A stretch of 64,000 nt of DNA from Candidatus Hydrogenedentota bacterium. GTDB lineage: Bacteria > Hydrogenedentota > Hydrogenedentia > Hydrogenedentales > JAGMZX01. The notes under the pieces are model-generated. The model was given only the letters and a program-made list of their open reading frames with translations, was not told where the DNA came from and made no database searches. The position numbers and the translations under genes are program-made. How positions within the stretch are numbered: the first letter of the stretch is position 1; the number at the start of each line of letters is the position of its first letter. Location of the stretch: assembly GCA_029556545.1 (NCBI GenBank), contig JAKQEQ010000153.1, positions 107,348-171,347 of the forward strand, in the 5' to 3' direction. Shown piece after piece: positions 33,793 through 43,194 of the stretch.

Positions 33793-35352
33793 ATGCTTGC
33801 TCGATTGGCGCCATGGACGGCCTTTATGCTTGCGGCGGTTTTCGCGGTTGGCCATAACTATTACATCCAGCAGACGTTCTGGATGCCCGACGATGCCTAC
33901 ATCTCGATGCGGTACGCGGAGAATTTCGCGGCGGGCAAGGGGCTGGTTTACAACGAGGGCGAGCGGGTCGAGGGTTACACGACATTCCTCTGGGTGGTGC
34001 TGTTAGGCGGAGGCGCCTTCGTCGGGCTGGACCTCGAGGCCCTCGCGCAGGCGATCGGCATCACCTTTAGTCTTGGCGCGCTGTTCCTCGTTTCGCGGGC
34101 GCACCGTTTCGCACCGGGGCTGTCGCCCTGGAGTTCCGCGCTCGCCGTACTGATGATGGGCACGTGCGGCGTATTCACGACCTGGCTCATGGCGGGTATG
34201 GAGACGCCGCTCGTGGCGTTCTGGTGCGTTCTGGCGGTGCTGCTCAACGAGCAGGTGCGGGCACAACCGCGCGCGCCGGGGCTGCTCGTGCTGTTGGGCG
34301 TGTGTTGCGCGCTTGCGGCGATGACGCGGCCCAACATGGGACTGGTCTTCGTCGTGCTGCTGCTTGACCGGTTCATCGACGCGGTGCGGACGCGCAACGC
34401 CTCATTTCTCTTGTTCCCGCTTACATTCGGCGCATTATTCGGCGCCTATTTCCTCTGGCGGTATACGTATTACGGCTTTCTCTTGCCGAATACGTTCTAC
34501 GTGAAGGTGGGCGGCACCTGGGCGCAGGCGATGCGCGGCATGGATTACACGGGCCGTTTCCTTGGGGCGACGTTCTTCATCGCGGCCTCGGCGCTAGCCG
34601 CATACCTCATTCCGAAACGGGCGTTTGGGGCGCCGGGTCTGCGGCGCGTGCTGCTGACGCTACTCACGGTCCACGCCGCCTACGTCGTGATCGTCGGCGG
34701 AGATTTCATGCCGTCGTTTCGCTTCTTCGCATCGGTGTTCCCGCTCCTGGCCCTGCTCGCGGCGATGAGCGTGGCGGCGATGCGCCCGCATGCCGCGGTG
34801 GCGCTCATTTTCGTCGCGCTCGCGCATAACGGCATGATGCTGGTCAGTCATCGCGACATCGGCGACCGCGCGGGCAAGGGCAACGTCGGCCGGTACGGGA
34901 AGCGCGTTGGGCTGTGGCTGCGGGAGCACGCGCCGCCGGACGCGCTGCTCGCCACGAATACGGCGGGCAGCATCCCCTTCTTTTCGAAATTGCCCGCGAT
35001 CGACATGTTGGGGCTCTGCGACGCCGTCATCGCCCATCGAGACTTGCCGGTGGGCCGCGGCACGCCGGGACACGAAAAGGGCGACGGGCGCTATGTGCTG
35101 TCGCGCAAACCGGACTACATCCAGTTCGGGTCCGCATCGGGCTCGGTGCGGCCCGTGTTCCGCGGCGACCGGGAAATCTTTCAGGCGGCGGAATTCAAGC
35201 GCGACTATGTGTCGCGGACCTACGCGATCGGCGGCGGCGGGGTGGTGCGGCTGTACGTGCGCAAGCCGGCGGCGGGCGGCAAACCGTTGAGCGCGGTCTC
35301 TTCCGAAGAGACCGCAGCGCGGAAAAAAGAAGTGTGGAAGCCGTCCGGCTAG
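33793..35352 (+). CDS. Polytopic glycosyltransferase (GT-C, PMT/ArnT-like)
   Basis: 519 residues with roughly 9-10 membrane helices. The first periplasmic loop holds the GT-C metal-binding acid pair in MPDDAYISMRYAENFA (about 31-46), followed by GLVYNEGERVEGYTTFLW. This places it in the family of lipid-linked-sugar-dependent mannosyl- or arabinosyltransferases. A soluble C-terminal domain (about 360-505) follows. The ATG at 33793 is preferred over the GTG at 33769 because AGAGGGA is upstream. A 23-bp hairpin (35293-35315) is embedded near the C-terminus. Acceptor unknown. Confidence 0.8.
   Translation: MLARLAPWTAFMLAAVFAVGHNYYIQQTFWMPDDAYISMRYAENFAAGKGLVYNEGERVEGYTTFLWVVLLGGGAFVGLDLEALAQAIGITFSLGALFLVSRAHRFAPGLSPWSSALAVLMMGTCGVFTTWLMAGMETPLVAFWCVLAVLLNEQVRAQPRAPGLLVLLGVCCALAAMTRPNMGLVFVVLLLDRFIDAVRTRNASFLLFPLTFGALFGAYFLWRYTYYGFLLPNTFYVKVGGTWAQAMRGMDYTGRFLGATFFIAASALAAYLIPKRAFGAPGLRRVLLTLLTVHAAYVVIVGGDFMPSFRFFASVFPLLALLAAMSVAAMRPHAAVALIFVALAHNGMMLVSHRDIGDRAGKGNVGRYGKRVGLWLREHAPPDALLATNTAGSIPFFSKLPAIDMLGLCDAVIAHRDLPVGRGTPGHEKGDGRYVLSRKPDYIQFGSASGSVRPVFRGDREIFQAAEFKRDYVSRTYAIGGGGVVRLYVRKPAAGGKPLSAVSSEETAARKKEVWKPSG
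35293..35315. repeat. 10-bp stem, CCG-loop palindrome inside a coding end
   Basis: GCGGTCTCTT / AAGAGACCGC around a CCG loop, translated in frame as part of the glycosyltransferase C-terminus (about residues 501-508). Same architecture as the other short palindromes in this window. Confidence 0.6.
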
Positions 35353-35454
35353 GAGTGGGCGGATAAGTCCTGGAAGTGGCGGGCCATGTGGTTTGTTGTG
35401 CTACACTCGCCGTATCTCGCATGAAACTTGTGACAAGACGTGGAGGACGCAACC

Positions 35455-36060
35455 ATGAGTCAGAAAACCTGCTCAGGAATCTTTTTGTGCGCGTTGCTAG
35501 TCGCGGGGACGGCGTTGTCGGGGTGTGGCGGCCAGAAGGCCGAAGCGCCCGCGGCGCCCGCGCCGGCTGGGGCGGCGACGGCGAGCGATGCCGTCGGCGC
35601 GAAGGTCGCAGAGACGATCATCGAGCAATCGGCGAAGGCGCAGGGCGAAGATGTGGACGTGCAGATAGGGTCGTCCGGCGACGCGATGAGTATCAGTGTG
35701 AAGGGGGCGCAGGGAGACTACCAGATGACGACGGGGGCGTTCAGCAGCCTGCCGCAGGGGTTCCCGGAGGATGTGCCGGTGTATCCCGGCCTGAAACTCC
35801 AGATGACGAACGTGCTGCCGGGGGAGCAAACGTTCAGCGTCGTCGGCCAGACGGACGCGAAGCACGATGTCGTCTTCGCGTATTACCAGAAGGAATTGCC
35901 GGCGCGTGGCTGGACGCAGCAGTCGGTGATGCAGCAGACGGCGGAATCTCAGCCGATGTCCATGCTGCAATGCACGAAGGACTCGCGGACGGTGCACGTG
36001 CTGGTGATGACGGACGACGAGGCCACCACGGTGAGCCTCACGACGGGCGTAGAGGAATAG
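35455..36060 (+). CDS. Lipoprotein of unknown function
   Basis: 201 residues. Signal peptide with lipobox LSGC (Cys24), then an Ala/Pro-rich linker and two short repeated-type regions: DVDVQIGSSGDAMSISVKG, and a C-terminal module around GFPEDVPVYPG and HDVVFAYYQKELPARGW. The last module recurs in bacterial lipoproteins of unknown role. TGGAGGAC precedes the ATG. It is likely anchored in the periplasm or outer membrane. Confidence 0.8.
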   Translation: MSQKTCSGIFLCALLVAGTALSGCGGQKAEAPAAPAPAGAATASDAVGAKVAETIIEQSAKAQGEDVDVQIGSSGDAMSISVKGAQGDYQMTTGAFSSLPQGFPEDVPVYPGLKLQMTNVLPGEQTFSVVGQTDAKHDVVFAYYQKELPARGWTQQSVMQQTAESQPMSMLQCTKDSRTVHVLVMTDDEATTVSLTTGVEE

Positions 36061-37050
36061 TCACTCGGGCCGGGGCGCGCCGAGGTGTTTCTCTACGAAA
36101 TCGGTAAGCGCCTCGATGTCAATCTCGTGGCCGCCGTCGTGGACGTGGAGGGTGACGTTGTCTTCCGCGTTCAGGTCCCGATAAATGGGTCGAATCTCCG
36201 CGAGGGCCTGCTTGGCCAGAGAGACGGTGAACTGGGTCTCGGGTTCTTGGCGTCCATTCTGGCATTGGAGCGGGCGCGGCGCGACGAGGGCGTAGATATC
36301 CGCGAAATCGACGCGTTCGCGCAGCCCGTCGAACTTCCAGCACATGCAGTGGTTCTGTTCCATCTGGTCCATTACGGTGAGGAAGCCGCAACTCGACGTC
36401 GCCGTGACGCGCGGGTCCATTGCGCCGAGCCACATGGCCATCTCGCCGCCGAGCGACAGTCCCGCGCAGCCGATGCGCCGCGCGTCCACCTCGGGCAGCG
36501 TGTGGAGGTAGTCGACGCACCTTATCAGGTCCCATAGCCGCTCGCCCATGAGCGTACGGCCCGGTTCGTACACTTCGTGTTGCCCCACGTCCGTGCTGAT
36601 TACGACGTAGCCGCGTCGGGCCAGGACCTCGCCGAACAGTCTGTATTCCTTTTTCGCGGGGTCGAACGGCGTCATGCGGTTCCCGCCGTGGCCGTGAATA
36701 CACACGACTGCCGCGAGCGGCGCCTCGACCCGCTCCGGGCGGACAACGACCGCGGTGAAGGTGCGCCCCGGCGTCGCGCGCAGGCTCACCGTCTCGAGCG
36801 CATAGCCGTCGCGCCCTTCCCGGGTCCGCGTCTCGGGTTCGAGGGGGACGGCGTCGCGTTTGCCCGCCAGGTCATCGATGTGCAGCAACGTCGCGAGTTC
36901 CGCGCGGACGCGCTCCTGCCATGCGCGCGCGGCCTCGGGCGTACCCGGTTCGTAGCGCATGGCGCGCAGCGGATCCGCGGGGGCCGTCGCCGCCCCAACG
37001 AGCAGCGCGGCGGCCACGGTCATAATCACGAAGGGGTCTTCTTTCCTCAT
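36061..37050 (-). CDS. Exported alpha/beta hydrolase (acetyl-xylan-esterase-like)
   Basis: 329 residues from the ATG at 37050, GAAGGGAG upstream. A signal peptide (VIMTVAAALLVGAATAPA) is followed by the hydrolase: oxyanion loop HGHGG, nucleophile elbow GLSLGG (about 216) and HDGGHEID with the His. The segment that normally holds the acid, NGxxDP, reads NGRQEP, so the acid may be Glu or the triad is altered. It resembles the 54056-55219 esterase in outline. The longer frame to 37938 is antisense to the ZIP gene and not used. Confidence 0.82.
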   Translation of the reverse strand: MRKEDPFVIMTVAAALLVGAATAPADPLRAMRYEPGTPEAARAWQERVRAELATLLHIDDLAGKRDAVPLEPETRTREGRDGYALETVSLRATPGRTFTAVVVRPERVEAPLAAVVCIHGHGGNRMTPFDPAKKEYRLFGEVLARRGYVVISTDVGQHEVYEPGRTLMGERLWDLIRCVDYLHTLPEVDARRIGCAGLSLGGEMAMWLGAMDPRVTATSSCGFLTVMDQMEQNHCMCWKFDGLRERVDFADIYALVAPRPLQCQNGRQEPETQFTVSLAKQALAEIRPIYRDLNAEDNVTLHVHDGGHEIDIEALTDFVEKHLGAPRPE

Positions 37051-37097
37051 CGCCGCATTCTCCCTTCCGTCGGTCCCATTCGGCGGATCCCGTTCGC

Positions 37098-37913
37098 CTA
37101 CCCGAGCGCCACGTCGAGCATCATCATCGTCGCGAAGCCGATGAGCGCGCCCGCGGTTACCTCGTGCGTGTTCTTCCCGAGTTGGGCCTCGGGGATCAAC
37201 TCCTCGACGACGACGTAGATCATGGCCCCGGCGGCGAAGGCGAGGGCGTAAGGGAGCATGGGCCGCATCAGGAGCACCGCCGCCGCGCCCAATACGCCGG
37301 CCACCGGCTCGACCATACCCGAGGCCTGGCCGTATTGAAAGCTTTTCCAGCGGCTCATGCCCTCGCGTCGCAACGGCACAGCCACGGCGGCGCCTTCCGG
37401 GAAGTTCTGGATGCCGATGCCGAGCGCCAGCGCGATCGCGCCCGCCAACGACGCGGTGGGCAGCCCCGCACCCACCGCGCCAAACGCCACGCCGACCGCC
37501 AGCCCTTCGGGGATGTTGTGCAACGTGATGGCCAGCACGAGCAGTACGCTCCGCCGCCACGTGGTCTGGATGCCCTCCGCCTCCTCGCGCGGGAAGCCGA
37601 GGTGCAAGTGGGGAACGACGCTGTCCGCCGCCCACAGAAAGACGCCGCCGATCAGGAAGCCGATGACCGCGGGAATCCACGCGGGCAGGGGACCGTCCTC
37701 GGCCATCGCGATGGCCGGGGCGAGCAACGACCAGAAACTCGCCGCGATCATGACCCCTGCGGCGAAGCCGAGCATCGTGTCCAGCGTGCGCCGGTGAATC
37801 GTCTTGAAGACGAATACGGCCGCCGCGCCGAGGGCTGTCATGCCCCATGTGAAGCACGTCGCCAGAAACGCCTGCCCGACAGGGTGCAGTTCGGTGAACC
37901 AGGATATCGCCAT
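37098..37913 (-). CDS. ZIP-family metal transporter (GufA-like)
   Basis: 271 residues, about eight helices. Metal-binding helices are clear: [14 protein letters not shown] (about 131) and [13 protein letters not shown] (about 170), plus VVPHLHLG in the loop. GufA-type ZIPs move zinc or other divalent cations across the inner membrane. It precedes the esterase by 47 bases on the same strand. Confidence 0.93.
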   Translation of the reverse strand: MAISWFTELHPVGQAFLATCFTWGMTALGAAAVFVFKTIHRRTLDTMLGFAAGVMIAASFWSLLAPAIAMAEDGPLPAWIPAVIGFLIGGVFLWAADSVVPHLHLGFPREEAEGIQTTWRRSVLLVLAITLHNIPEGLAVGVAFGAVGAGLPTASLAGAIALALGIGIQNFPEGAAVAVPLRREGMSRWKSFQYGQASGMVEPVAGVLGAAAVLLMRPMLPYALAFAAGAMIYVVVEELIPEAQLGKNTHEVTAGALIGFATMMMLDVALG

Positions 37914-38099
37914 ATGACCTACCTCGTGTTTGGGGCAACCCCGCTCCCCTGACGGACCGGCGGCATTCTACCGACCCGCCGTATCGCGCGCAATGCTTGA
38001 AATCATGGTGCGGGGCGTGTAGGCTTCCGGGCGCTGCTCCCGGCGGCGCGGTATGCCGCGGGGGCGGGAATCCAACACAAGCAGAGCCGGTCCAATTTC

Positions 38100-39245
38100 A
38101 TGTCTTCTGAAACACGTTCCCCCCTCGATGTCTTTGAAGCGGTCTGTTCCGATTTCTATGCGGCGGCGCGGGAGGCGGCGGCGCACGGCCGGAAGATCGC
38201 CGGATTTCTCTGCTCGTATGCGCCGCAGGAGCTGGCGCATGCGGCGGGGTATATGCCCGTGCGCGTGCTCGGGCGGCCCGGGGGCACGCCGCGGGCCGAC
38301 GAATTGATCCAGCCTTTCGCGTGCAGCTTCGCGCGGAGCAGCTTCGACAGCGCCCTGGCGGATGAGTTGGATTTCCTCGATCTGGTCGTGTTCTCGCACA
38401 CGTGCGACACGATGCAGAACGTGGCGGACCTCTGGAGGCGCAAGAAGCCGGAACACAACGCGTTAATCGTGTCGTTGCCGACTCATACGCAAGGGACCGC
38501 CGCGCGCGCGTATTTTCGCGCCGAGTTGCAGCGGGTGCGCGAGCGCATCGAGGCGCTGGCGGGCGCGATCGACGACGAGACCCTCCGTTCAAGCATCGGT
38601 CTCTACCAGCGCCACCGGAATGCGATGAATCGGCTGTATGCGGTGCGCCGCGAGCATCCCGACCACCTGAACGGGCGGCAGGTGTTGTCCGCCGTCGTAT
38701 CGTCACTGTTGATGCCGAAGGAAGAACACCTGCCGTTGCTCGAAACGCTCGTTGCTCACGTCGAGACCACGCCAGCGGGCGATGACACGGGCGAGACGCC
38801 CGTGCCACGTGTCTTCGTAGCCGGTAGCGTGTGCCAGAACATGGGATTCATCGCGGCCATCGAGGAAGCGGGCTGCGCGGTGGTGGACGACGACCTCTGC
38901 ATGGGCTCGCGCCAGTTCTGCATGGAATATGCGGACGCGGCGGACCCGCTCGATGCGCTGGCTGAGATGTACCTGTCGCGTAGACCCTGCCCGGCGTTCC
39001 ACGCGCCGGGATTCGACCCCGGGCGGCATCTCGTCGAAAAGGCCCGGACCGCCCGCGCGGACGGAGTCGTGTTCCTCCTGACCAAGTTCTGCGATCCGTG
39101 GTTCTTCGACTATCCCCACGTGAACCAGGCCCTCGAGGATGCCGGCATCCCGACGCTGCTTGTCGAGGTCGAACAGCATTTGCCTGTGCCGGAGCAGTTC
39201 CGCACGCGCATCCAAGCCTTTTTCGAAATGCTCGCGGCGAGATAG
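38100..39245 (+). CDS. 2-hydroxyacyl-CoA dehydratase family subunit (HgdB/BcrC-like)
   Basis: 381 residues. Cluster cysteines lie in FLCSYAPQE (about 38), SHTCDTMQN (about 101) and TKFCDPW (about 331), as in subunits of 2-hydroxyglutaryl-CoA dehydratase and class I benzoyl-CoA reductase. Such proteins remove water, or reduce, through a ketyl radical after ATP-driven electron injection by an activator; an activator is encoded at 42385. Residues 230-237 (TGETPVPR) are encoded by the 21-bp palindrome and look like an insertion in a surface loop. Likely cytoplasmic. The substrate is unknown. Confidence 0.82.
   Translation: MSSETRSPLDVFEAVCSDFYAAAREAAAHGRKIAGFLCSYAPQELAHAAGYMPVRVLGRPGGTPRADELIQPFACSFARSSFDSALADELDFLDLVVFSHTCDTMQNVADLWRRKKPEHNALIVSLPTHTQGTAARAYFRAELQRVRERIEALAGAIDDETLRSSIGLYQRHRNAMNRLYAVRREHPDHLNGRQVLSAVVSSLLMPKEEHLPLLETLVAHVETTPAGDDTGETPVPRVFVAGSVCQNMGFIAAIEEAGCAVVDDDLCMGSRQFCMEYADAADPLDALAEMYLSRRPCPAFHAPGFDPGRHLVEKARTARADGVVFLLTKFCDPWFFDYPHVNQALEDAGIPTLLVEVEQHLPVPEQFRTRIQAFFEMLAAR
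38786..38806. repeat. 21-bp dispersed palindrome (copy 2), in frame in coding DNA
   Basis: CACGGGCG-AGA-CGCCCGTG followed by CC; the exact reverse complement of 4568-4588. It is translated as TGETPVP within the dehydratase subunit. Confidence 0.8.
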
Positions 39246-39439
39246 GCACTTTCCCATTCGTTGCCACGACAAGCAGCCTCCAGGTCCCGCTGGCGGTGCG
39301 GCTCTTCGCGAAAGCGCATCCAGACGTTTGCACGGAGTGCGGCTCCATCCTGTTTCCTACGCCCTGAAACGCGTGCCATATGTCGTGGCCAGTCGGTCGG
39401 CGATATCCGAGGGGCGGCGGGAAATCATTAGTATCTTGA

Positions 39440-39468
39440 TTGACAAATGGTGAATTCTGTGAAATAAT
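39440..39468 (+). promoter_or_regulatory. Probable promoter of the propeller/PKD protein gene
   Basis: TTGACA (39440-39445), 17-bp spacer, AATAAT (39463-39468) 57 bases before the ATG at 39525, in a locally A/T-rich stretch. Confidence 0.6.
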
Positions 39469-39524
39469 CCCTTGTGGCGATGGGCTGCAAGCGCCACAGG
39501 CGCGAAGATGAGGAGGGATTTGAG

Positions 39525-42107
39525 ATGAAAGTCTCTTGCAGCGGACTGGTAGTTGCTTTCGCAGCCACCTTCCTAACGGCGACTGCGTCCGCTGGCGATA
39601 CCGCGACTATCCTCCGTAGCGGGCAATTCCGTGAAATCACGGACGGGGAGAATGCGGGCTATCGCGTCACGTATCTTCGCATGAGCGCCGACGGGAGCCG
39701 TATAGTCTTCACCACCCACCCGAGTCTGGCCAATTTTCACGACACACTGCGCATCATTGACGCGGACGGTTCGAACGAGCGCGTCATCTTTCAAGACGCG
39801 GGACCCGAGCTGGGCGATTTCCCGAAAGTGACCACGGCCTTCGCCATCAGCGCCGACGGATCGAAGGTCGTATATGCGCGTCGAAACGCCAACGCCTTGT
39901 ATGACATCTACGTCTATGACGCGGAGACGAGTCAGAGCGCGCCGCTATTGACGCATACACCGTTTTTGAGCTCGAATGAGACGTCGAGTCGACCGTTGGA
40001 AGCGTACGCTTTCATGGAGTACTTCACCCTGTCCGGGAACGGGGAGTGGCTCTTCTTCATCAATCGCTTCGGTCCCATCGGATATTTCAACACGGAACCG
40101 GAACTGGCACCGGACGGGATGACCTTGTACCGGGTCCACGTGCCCACCGGCGCGGCCCAGCGCGTGTATTCGCAGGCTGACCTTCGTTCCACGCCCGGAG
40201 TCCCCGAGAACGCCGTGGACGTACTGACCGCGAACGGTCTGGTCGCGACCAATCACACCGGCAGTATCCTCATGTTGCCCGTTGGGGGTTCGGGCGCTTC
40301 GGCCCATCCGCCGCGCAGCCTCTTGCGCATTGACCCGGCGGCCGGGGCATCGAGCGCGACGGTGGTGCTCGATTTGCGGAACACGGTGTTTCACGGGCCG
40401 AGTCTCAACGCCGACGGCGACCGAATGGTCGCTACATGGTCCGGCGAAGACCTCGAGGATCGGGGCCTGTTCGTCATGGACACCGACGGGCAGAACCGAT
40501 TCCTGCTGGACGACGGGGTGTCAAGTAACTTTCCGCTCCGTCCGGAACTGAGCGCGGACGGGTCGGCGGTTGCGTTTCAGGCGGGCAGCCAATCCGACGT
40601 GTACTGGGCGCCGACGGACCGTTTCGGGCCGCTTCCCGTCGGGACGCAAGTCATGAACGGCATCGGGCGGCGCTTGTCCATCAGCGCGGACGGGCGGCGT
40701 ATTGCGTTCATCGCGGGGGTGCGGTACGACAGCCGGGCGCTTATCACGGGATTTCACCACGAGGTTGTGCTTTTTGACTGGAGTGCGGGACCGGCTAAGG
40801 AAGGCATCCCGGGGATTGCGGAAGTCGTGGGCGTTCCCGATTTCGAGTTGGTTCCGACGCCGACATTGCAGGCTCAGCCGAAATTCTCGCGCACGTGGCA
40901 GTATTTCATCTCCGGGGAGAATCTGGGCGACCTATGGAGTCAGGGCTTTGGCAGCAACGGCAGGCCGATCAACGGATTCTTCGGTATGGGCGCTGCTTAT
41001 GGTCTGCGCGATGATGGTGAATGGGACGATCAAACGGCGGGCGACGGCCATATCGACGACGTGAACATCTGGGCAAGCGTTGACCTCCCCCCCGGCGAGT
41101 ACACGGGCCGCGGCGGACTGACGACGGAAGACGGCAAGGCGGCCATTGTCGATTTCGCCGTGCCGGTGCGCGCGCCGGTATCGCCGGCAGCCGATTTCAC
41201 GGCATCCCCGATGGGCGGCGGAGCGCCCCTGAGCGTGACCTTCACGAACACGTCGAGCGGCGATTTCACGACGGGCCGATGGGACATCGATAATAATGGG
41301 TCCTTCAATATCACCTCCGCCGAAGACCCGGTGAATTACGTCTACAATACGCCCGGGGTGTATAGCGTCCGGCTGGAAGTGGAGTTCTTCGGCGATAAGA
41401 GCGAGACCGTCAAGACCGGTCTGATTATTGTCACGGAACCTGGCACGGAGGGCGAAGGGGAAGGAGAGGGGGAAGGCGAGGGCGAAGGCGAGGGCGAACT
41501 GCCGGAACCGCTCAGTATCGTCACGCATCCAAGCAGTACCGCGCTGTACGAAGGCGCTTCTCATGCGTTCAGAATCGTGGTTGCAGGTGGGGTAGGCGCG
41601 ATTCAGTACGACTGGAAGAAGGGCGGCGTAAGTCTTGGTGCGCCAAGCCAGTCCACCTATGCGATTGTTTCCGCGACGCAGGACCACCAAGGCGACTATT
41701 GGTGCACCGTTTCTGATGACTTAACATTGCTCGATTCGAACGAAGCCGTTCTGGCGGTATATTCGCGACCGGAGGAAGGAAGTCACGGGGCGGACCAGGA
41801 TGCGGATTTCCTAATCAGCGTGACCGAACTCCTCCGAGTTATCCAGTTCTACAACTCGGGCGGCTTCCACTGCGCCGTGAACCCCGGCGACACGGAAGAC
41901 GGATACGTGCCGGGTCCGGGCGCGAATCAATCGTGCGCGCCGCACGCGAGCGACTTTGCGCCACCCAATTGGATCGTCGAACTTGCCGAATTGCTCCGCC
42001 TCATCCAGTTCTACAATTCCAACGGCTACCATCCCAACTGTGGCACGGAGGACGATTTCGCGCCGGCTCCAGGCATCGCTCAGCCATGTGACGCTGAGGG
42101 GGAATAG
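39525..42107 (+). CDS. Secreted beta-propeller/PKD protein with EG linker and tandem ELLRxIQFYN C-terminal domains
   Basis: 860 residues from the ATG at 39525, with AGGAGGGA upstream. A signal peptide (cleavage after TASA) leads to a TolB/WD40-like propeller (about 25-460, repeated ISADGSKVVYA / LSADGSAVAFQ blades), a PKD domain (about 555-630), an (EG)n linker (about 640-655), an Ig-like domain (about 660-745), and two copies of a short module with ELLRVIQFYN and ELLRLIQFYN (about 760 and 815), each followed by a Gly-rich DGYVPG/DDFAPAPG segment. The tandem module resembles a dockerin-like pair and probably mediates surface attachment. Function unknown. Confidence 0.82.
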   Translation: MKVSCSGLVVAFAATFLTATASAGDTATILRSGQFREITDGENAGYRVTYLRMSADGSRIVFTTHPSLANFHDTLRIIDADGSNERVIFQDAGPELGDFPKVTTAFAISADGSKVVYARRNANALYDIYVYDAETSQSAPLLTHTPFLSSNETSSRPLEAYAFMEYFTLSGNGEWLFFINRFGPIGYFNTEPELAPDGMTLYRVHVPTGAAQRVYSQADLRSTPGVPENAVDVLTANGLVATNHTGSILMLPVGGSGASAHPPRSLLRIDPAAGASSATVVLDLRNTVFHGPSLNADGDRMVATWSGEDLEDRGLFVMDTDGQNRFLLDDGVSSNFPLRPELSADGSAVAFQAGSQSDVYWAPTDRFGPLPVGTQVMNGIGRRLSISADGRRIAFIAGVRYDSRALITGFHHEVVLFDWSAGPAKEGIPGIAEVVGVPDFELVPTPTLQAQPKFSRTWQYFISGENLGDLWSQGFGSNGRPINGFFGMGAAYGLRDDGEWDDQTAGDGHIDDVNIWASVDLPPGEYTGRGGLTTEDGKAAIVDFAVPVRAPVSPAADFTASPMGGGAPLSVTFTNTSSGDFTTGRWDIDNNGSFNITSAEDPVNYVYNTPGVYSVRLEVEFFGDKSETVKTGLIIVTEPGTEGEGEGEGEGEGEGEGELPEPLSIVTHPSSTALYEGASHAFRIVVAGGVGAIQYDWKKGGVSLGAPSQSTYAIVSATQDHQGDYWCTVSDDLTLLDSNEAVLAVYSRPEEGSHGADQDADFLISVTELLRVIQFYNSGGFHCAVNPGDTEDGYVPGPGANQSCAPHASDFAPPNWIVELAELLRLIQFYNSNGYHPNCGTEDDFAPAPGIAQPCDAEGE

Positions 42108-42384
42108 ACGTCTCCGACTCCTGGCCGCGCGATGTGCGTGGCGGGTTGTCGCTTGCGCGGGAGTAATGGAGGGACTGGCTAAGCCGGTCCAACCTGCCGT
42201 CAGGGATTTTCCCGCCACCCATCCGGTTGAAATAGGGCGGGGCGGCGTGTAGGCTTTGGGCGGGCGCGGTCTTGACGGACCTTGCAGGGCGCTCGCCGTG
42301 TAGTCATCACCCGGGAATCAGTAGTCGGATGTCCGTGAATCTCAATCTTCCCAACGAAACGCTAGATGCCGTGAGGGCCGCGCG

Positions 42385-43194
42385 GTGAGCGGGGTGTTAC
42401 TATTCGCGGGGGTGGACGTCGGGTCGGCGACGACGAAGGCCGTACTGGTGGACGTCGAGGGCCGGGTCGTGGCGCACACGGTGATCCCGAGCGGGGGGAA
42501 ACTGGCGGCGGCGGCGACCGTCGTCCTCGAGCGCGTGCTGGGGGAGGCGCGCGTGACGATGGAAAACGTTGCGGCGCTGGTCTCTACGGGTTACGGACGC
42601 GAGAGCGTGTCGGGGCGAACGAAGGCGGTCACGGAAATTACCTGCCACGCGCGGGGCGCGCACACGTTGAATCCGGCGGTGCGATCGGTGATCGACATCG
42701 GCGGGCAGGATTCGAAGGCGATCGCGCTGGACGAGCGCGGCGGCGTGCGGCGTTTCGAGATGAACGACAAGTGCGCGGCGGGCACGGGCCGCTTTCTCGA
42801 GGTCATGGCGCGGACGCTGCAAGTCGGCCTCGACGAGATCGGGCCGTTGGCGCTGAGCGCGGAGTCGCCCGCGCGGATTTCCTCGACTTGCACCGTCTTC
42901 GCGGAGAGCGAGGTCATCTCGCTGCTTGCGCAGGACGAGAGCATCCCGAGCATCCTCGCGGGGTTATGCACGGCCATCGCGCAGCGGGTGAATTCGCTGG
43001 CGGCGCGGGTGGGCATGATGCCCGAGGTCATGATGACCGGGGGGGTTGCGAAGAACGTTGGGGTGGTCCGGGGCCTCGAACAGGCGGTTGGATTGCCGTT
43101 GATAACGCCGGAGGAACCGCAGATTGTGGGCGCGCTGGGCGCGGCTTTGATCGCGCGCGACCTCGGCGCGAGAAGACAGGACGCAACAGCATGA
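42385..43194 (+). CDS. ATP-dependent activator of 2-hydroxyacyl-CoA dehydratase (HgdC/BadF-type)
   Basis: 269 residues of the ASKHA fold: GVDVGSATTKAVLV (about 9-22), IDIGGQDSKAIAL (about 103) and MMTGGVAKNVGV. The dimer-bridging [4Fe-4S] ligands Cys130 (NDKCAAGTG) and Cys169 (SSTCTVF) are present. The activator couples ATP hydrolysis to one-electron transfer onto the dehydratase component. GTG start at 42385. Its stop overlaps the next start (ATGA), so the two are translationally coupled. Confidence 0.95.
   Translation: MSGVLLFAGVDVGSATTKAVLVDVEGRVVAHTVIPSGGKLAAAATVVLERVLGEARVTMENVAALVSTGYGRESVSGRTKAVTEITCHARGAHTLNPAVRSVIDIGGQDSKAIALDERGGVRRFEMNDKCAAGTGRFLEVMARTLQVGLDEIGPLALSAESPARISSTCTVFAESEVISLLAQDESIPSILAGLCTAIAQRVNSLAARVGMMPEVMMTGGVAKNVGVVRGLEQAVGLPLITPEEPQIVGALGAALIARDLGARRQDATA

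Noticed and set aside
36061-37938. A single 625-residue minus-strand protein covering the esterase and beyond
   Set aside because: Its first 296 residues are an off-frame reading of the ZIP transporter gene; the esterase has its own start and signal peptide at 37050.
41442-41497. Possible CRISPR or mobile repeat from the GAAGGC/GAGGGC series
   Set aside because: It is an in-frame Glu-Gly linker with 6-base codon periodicity, not spaced repeats.
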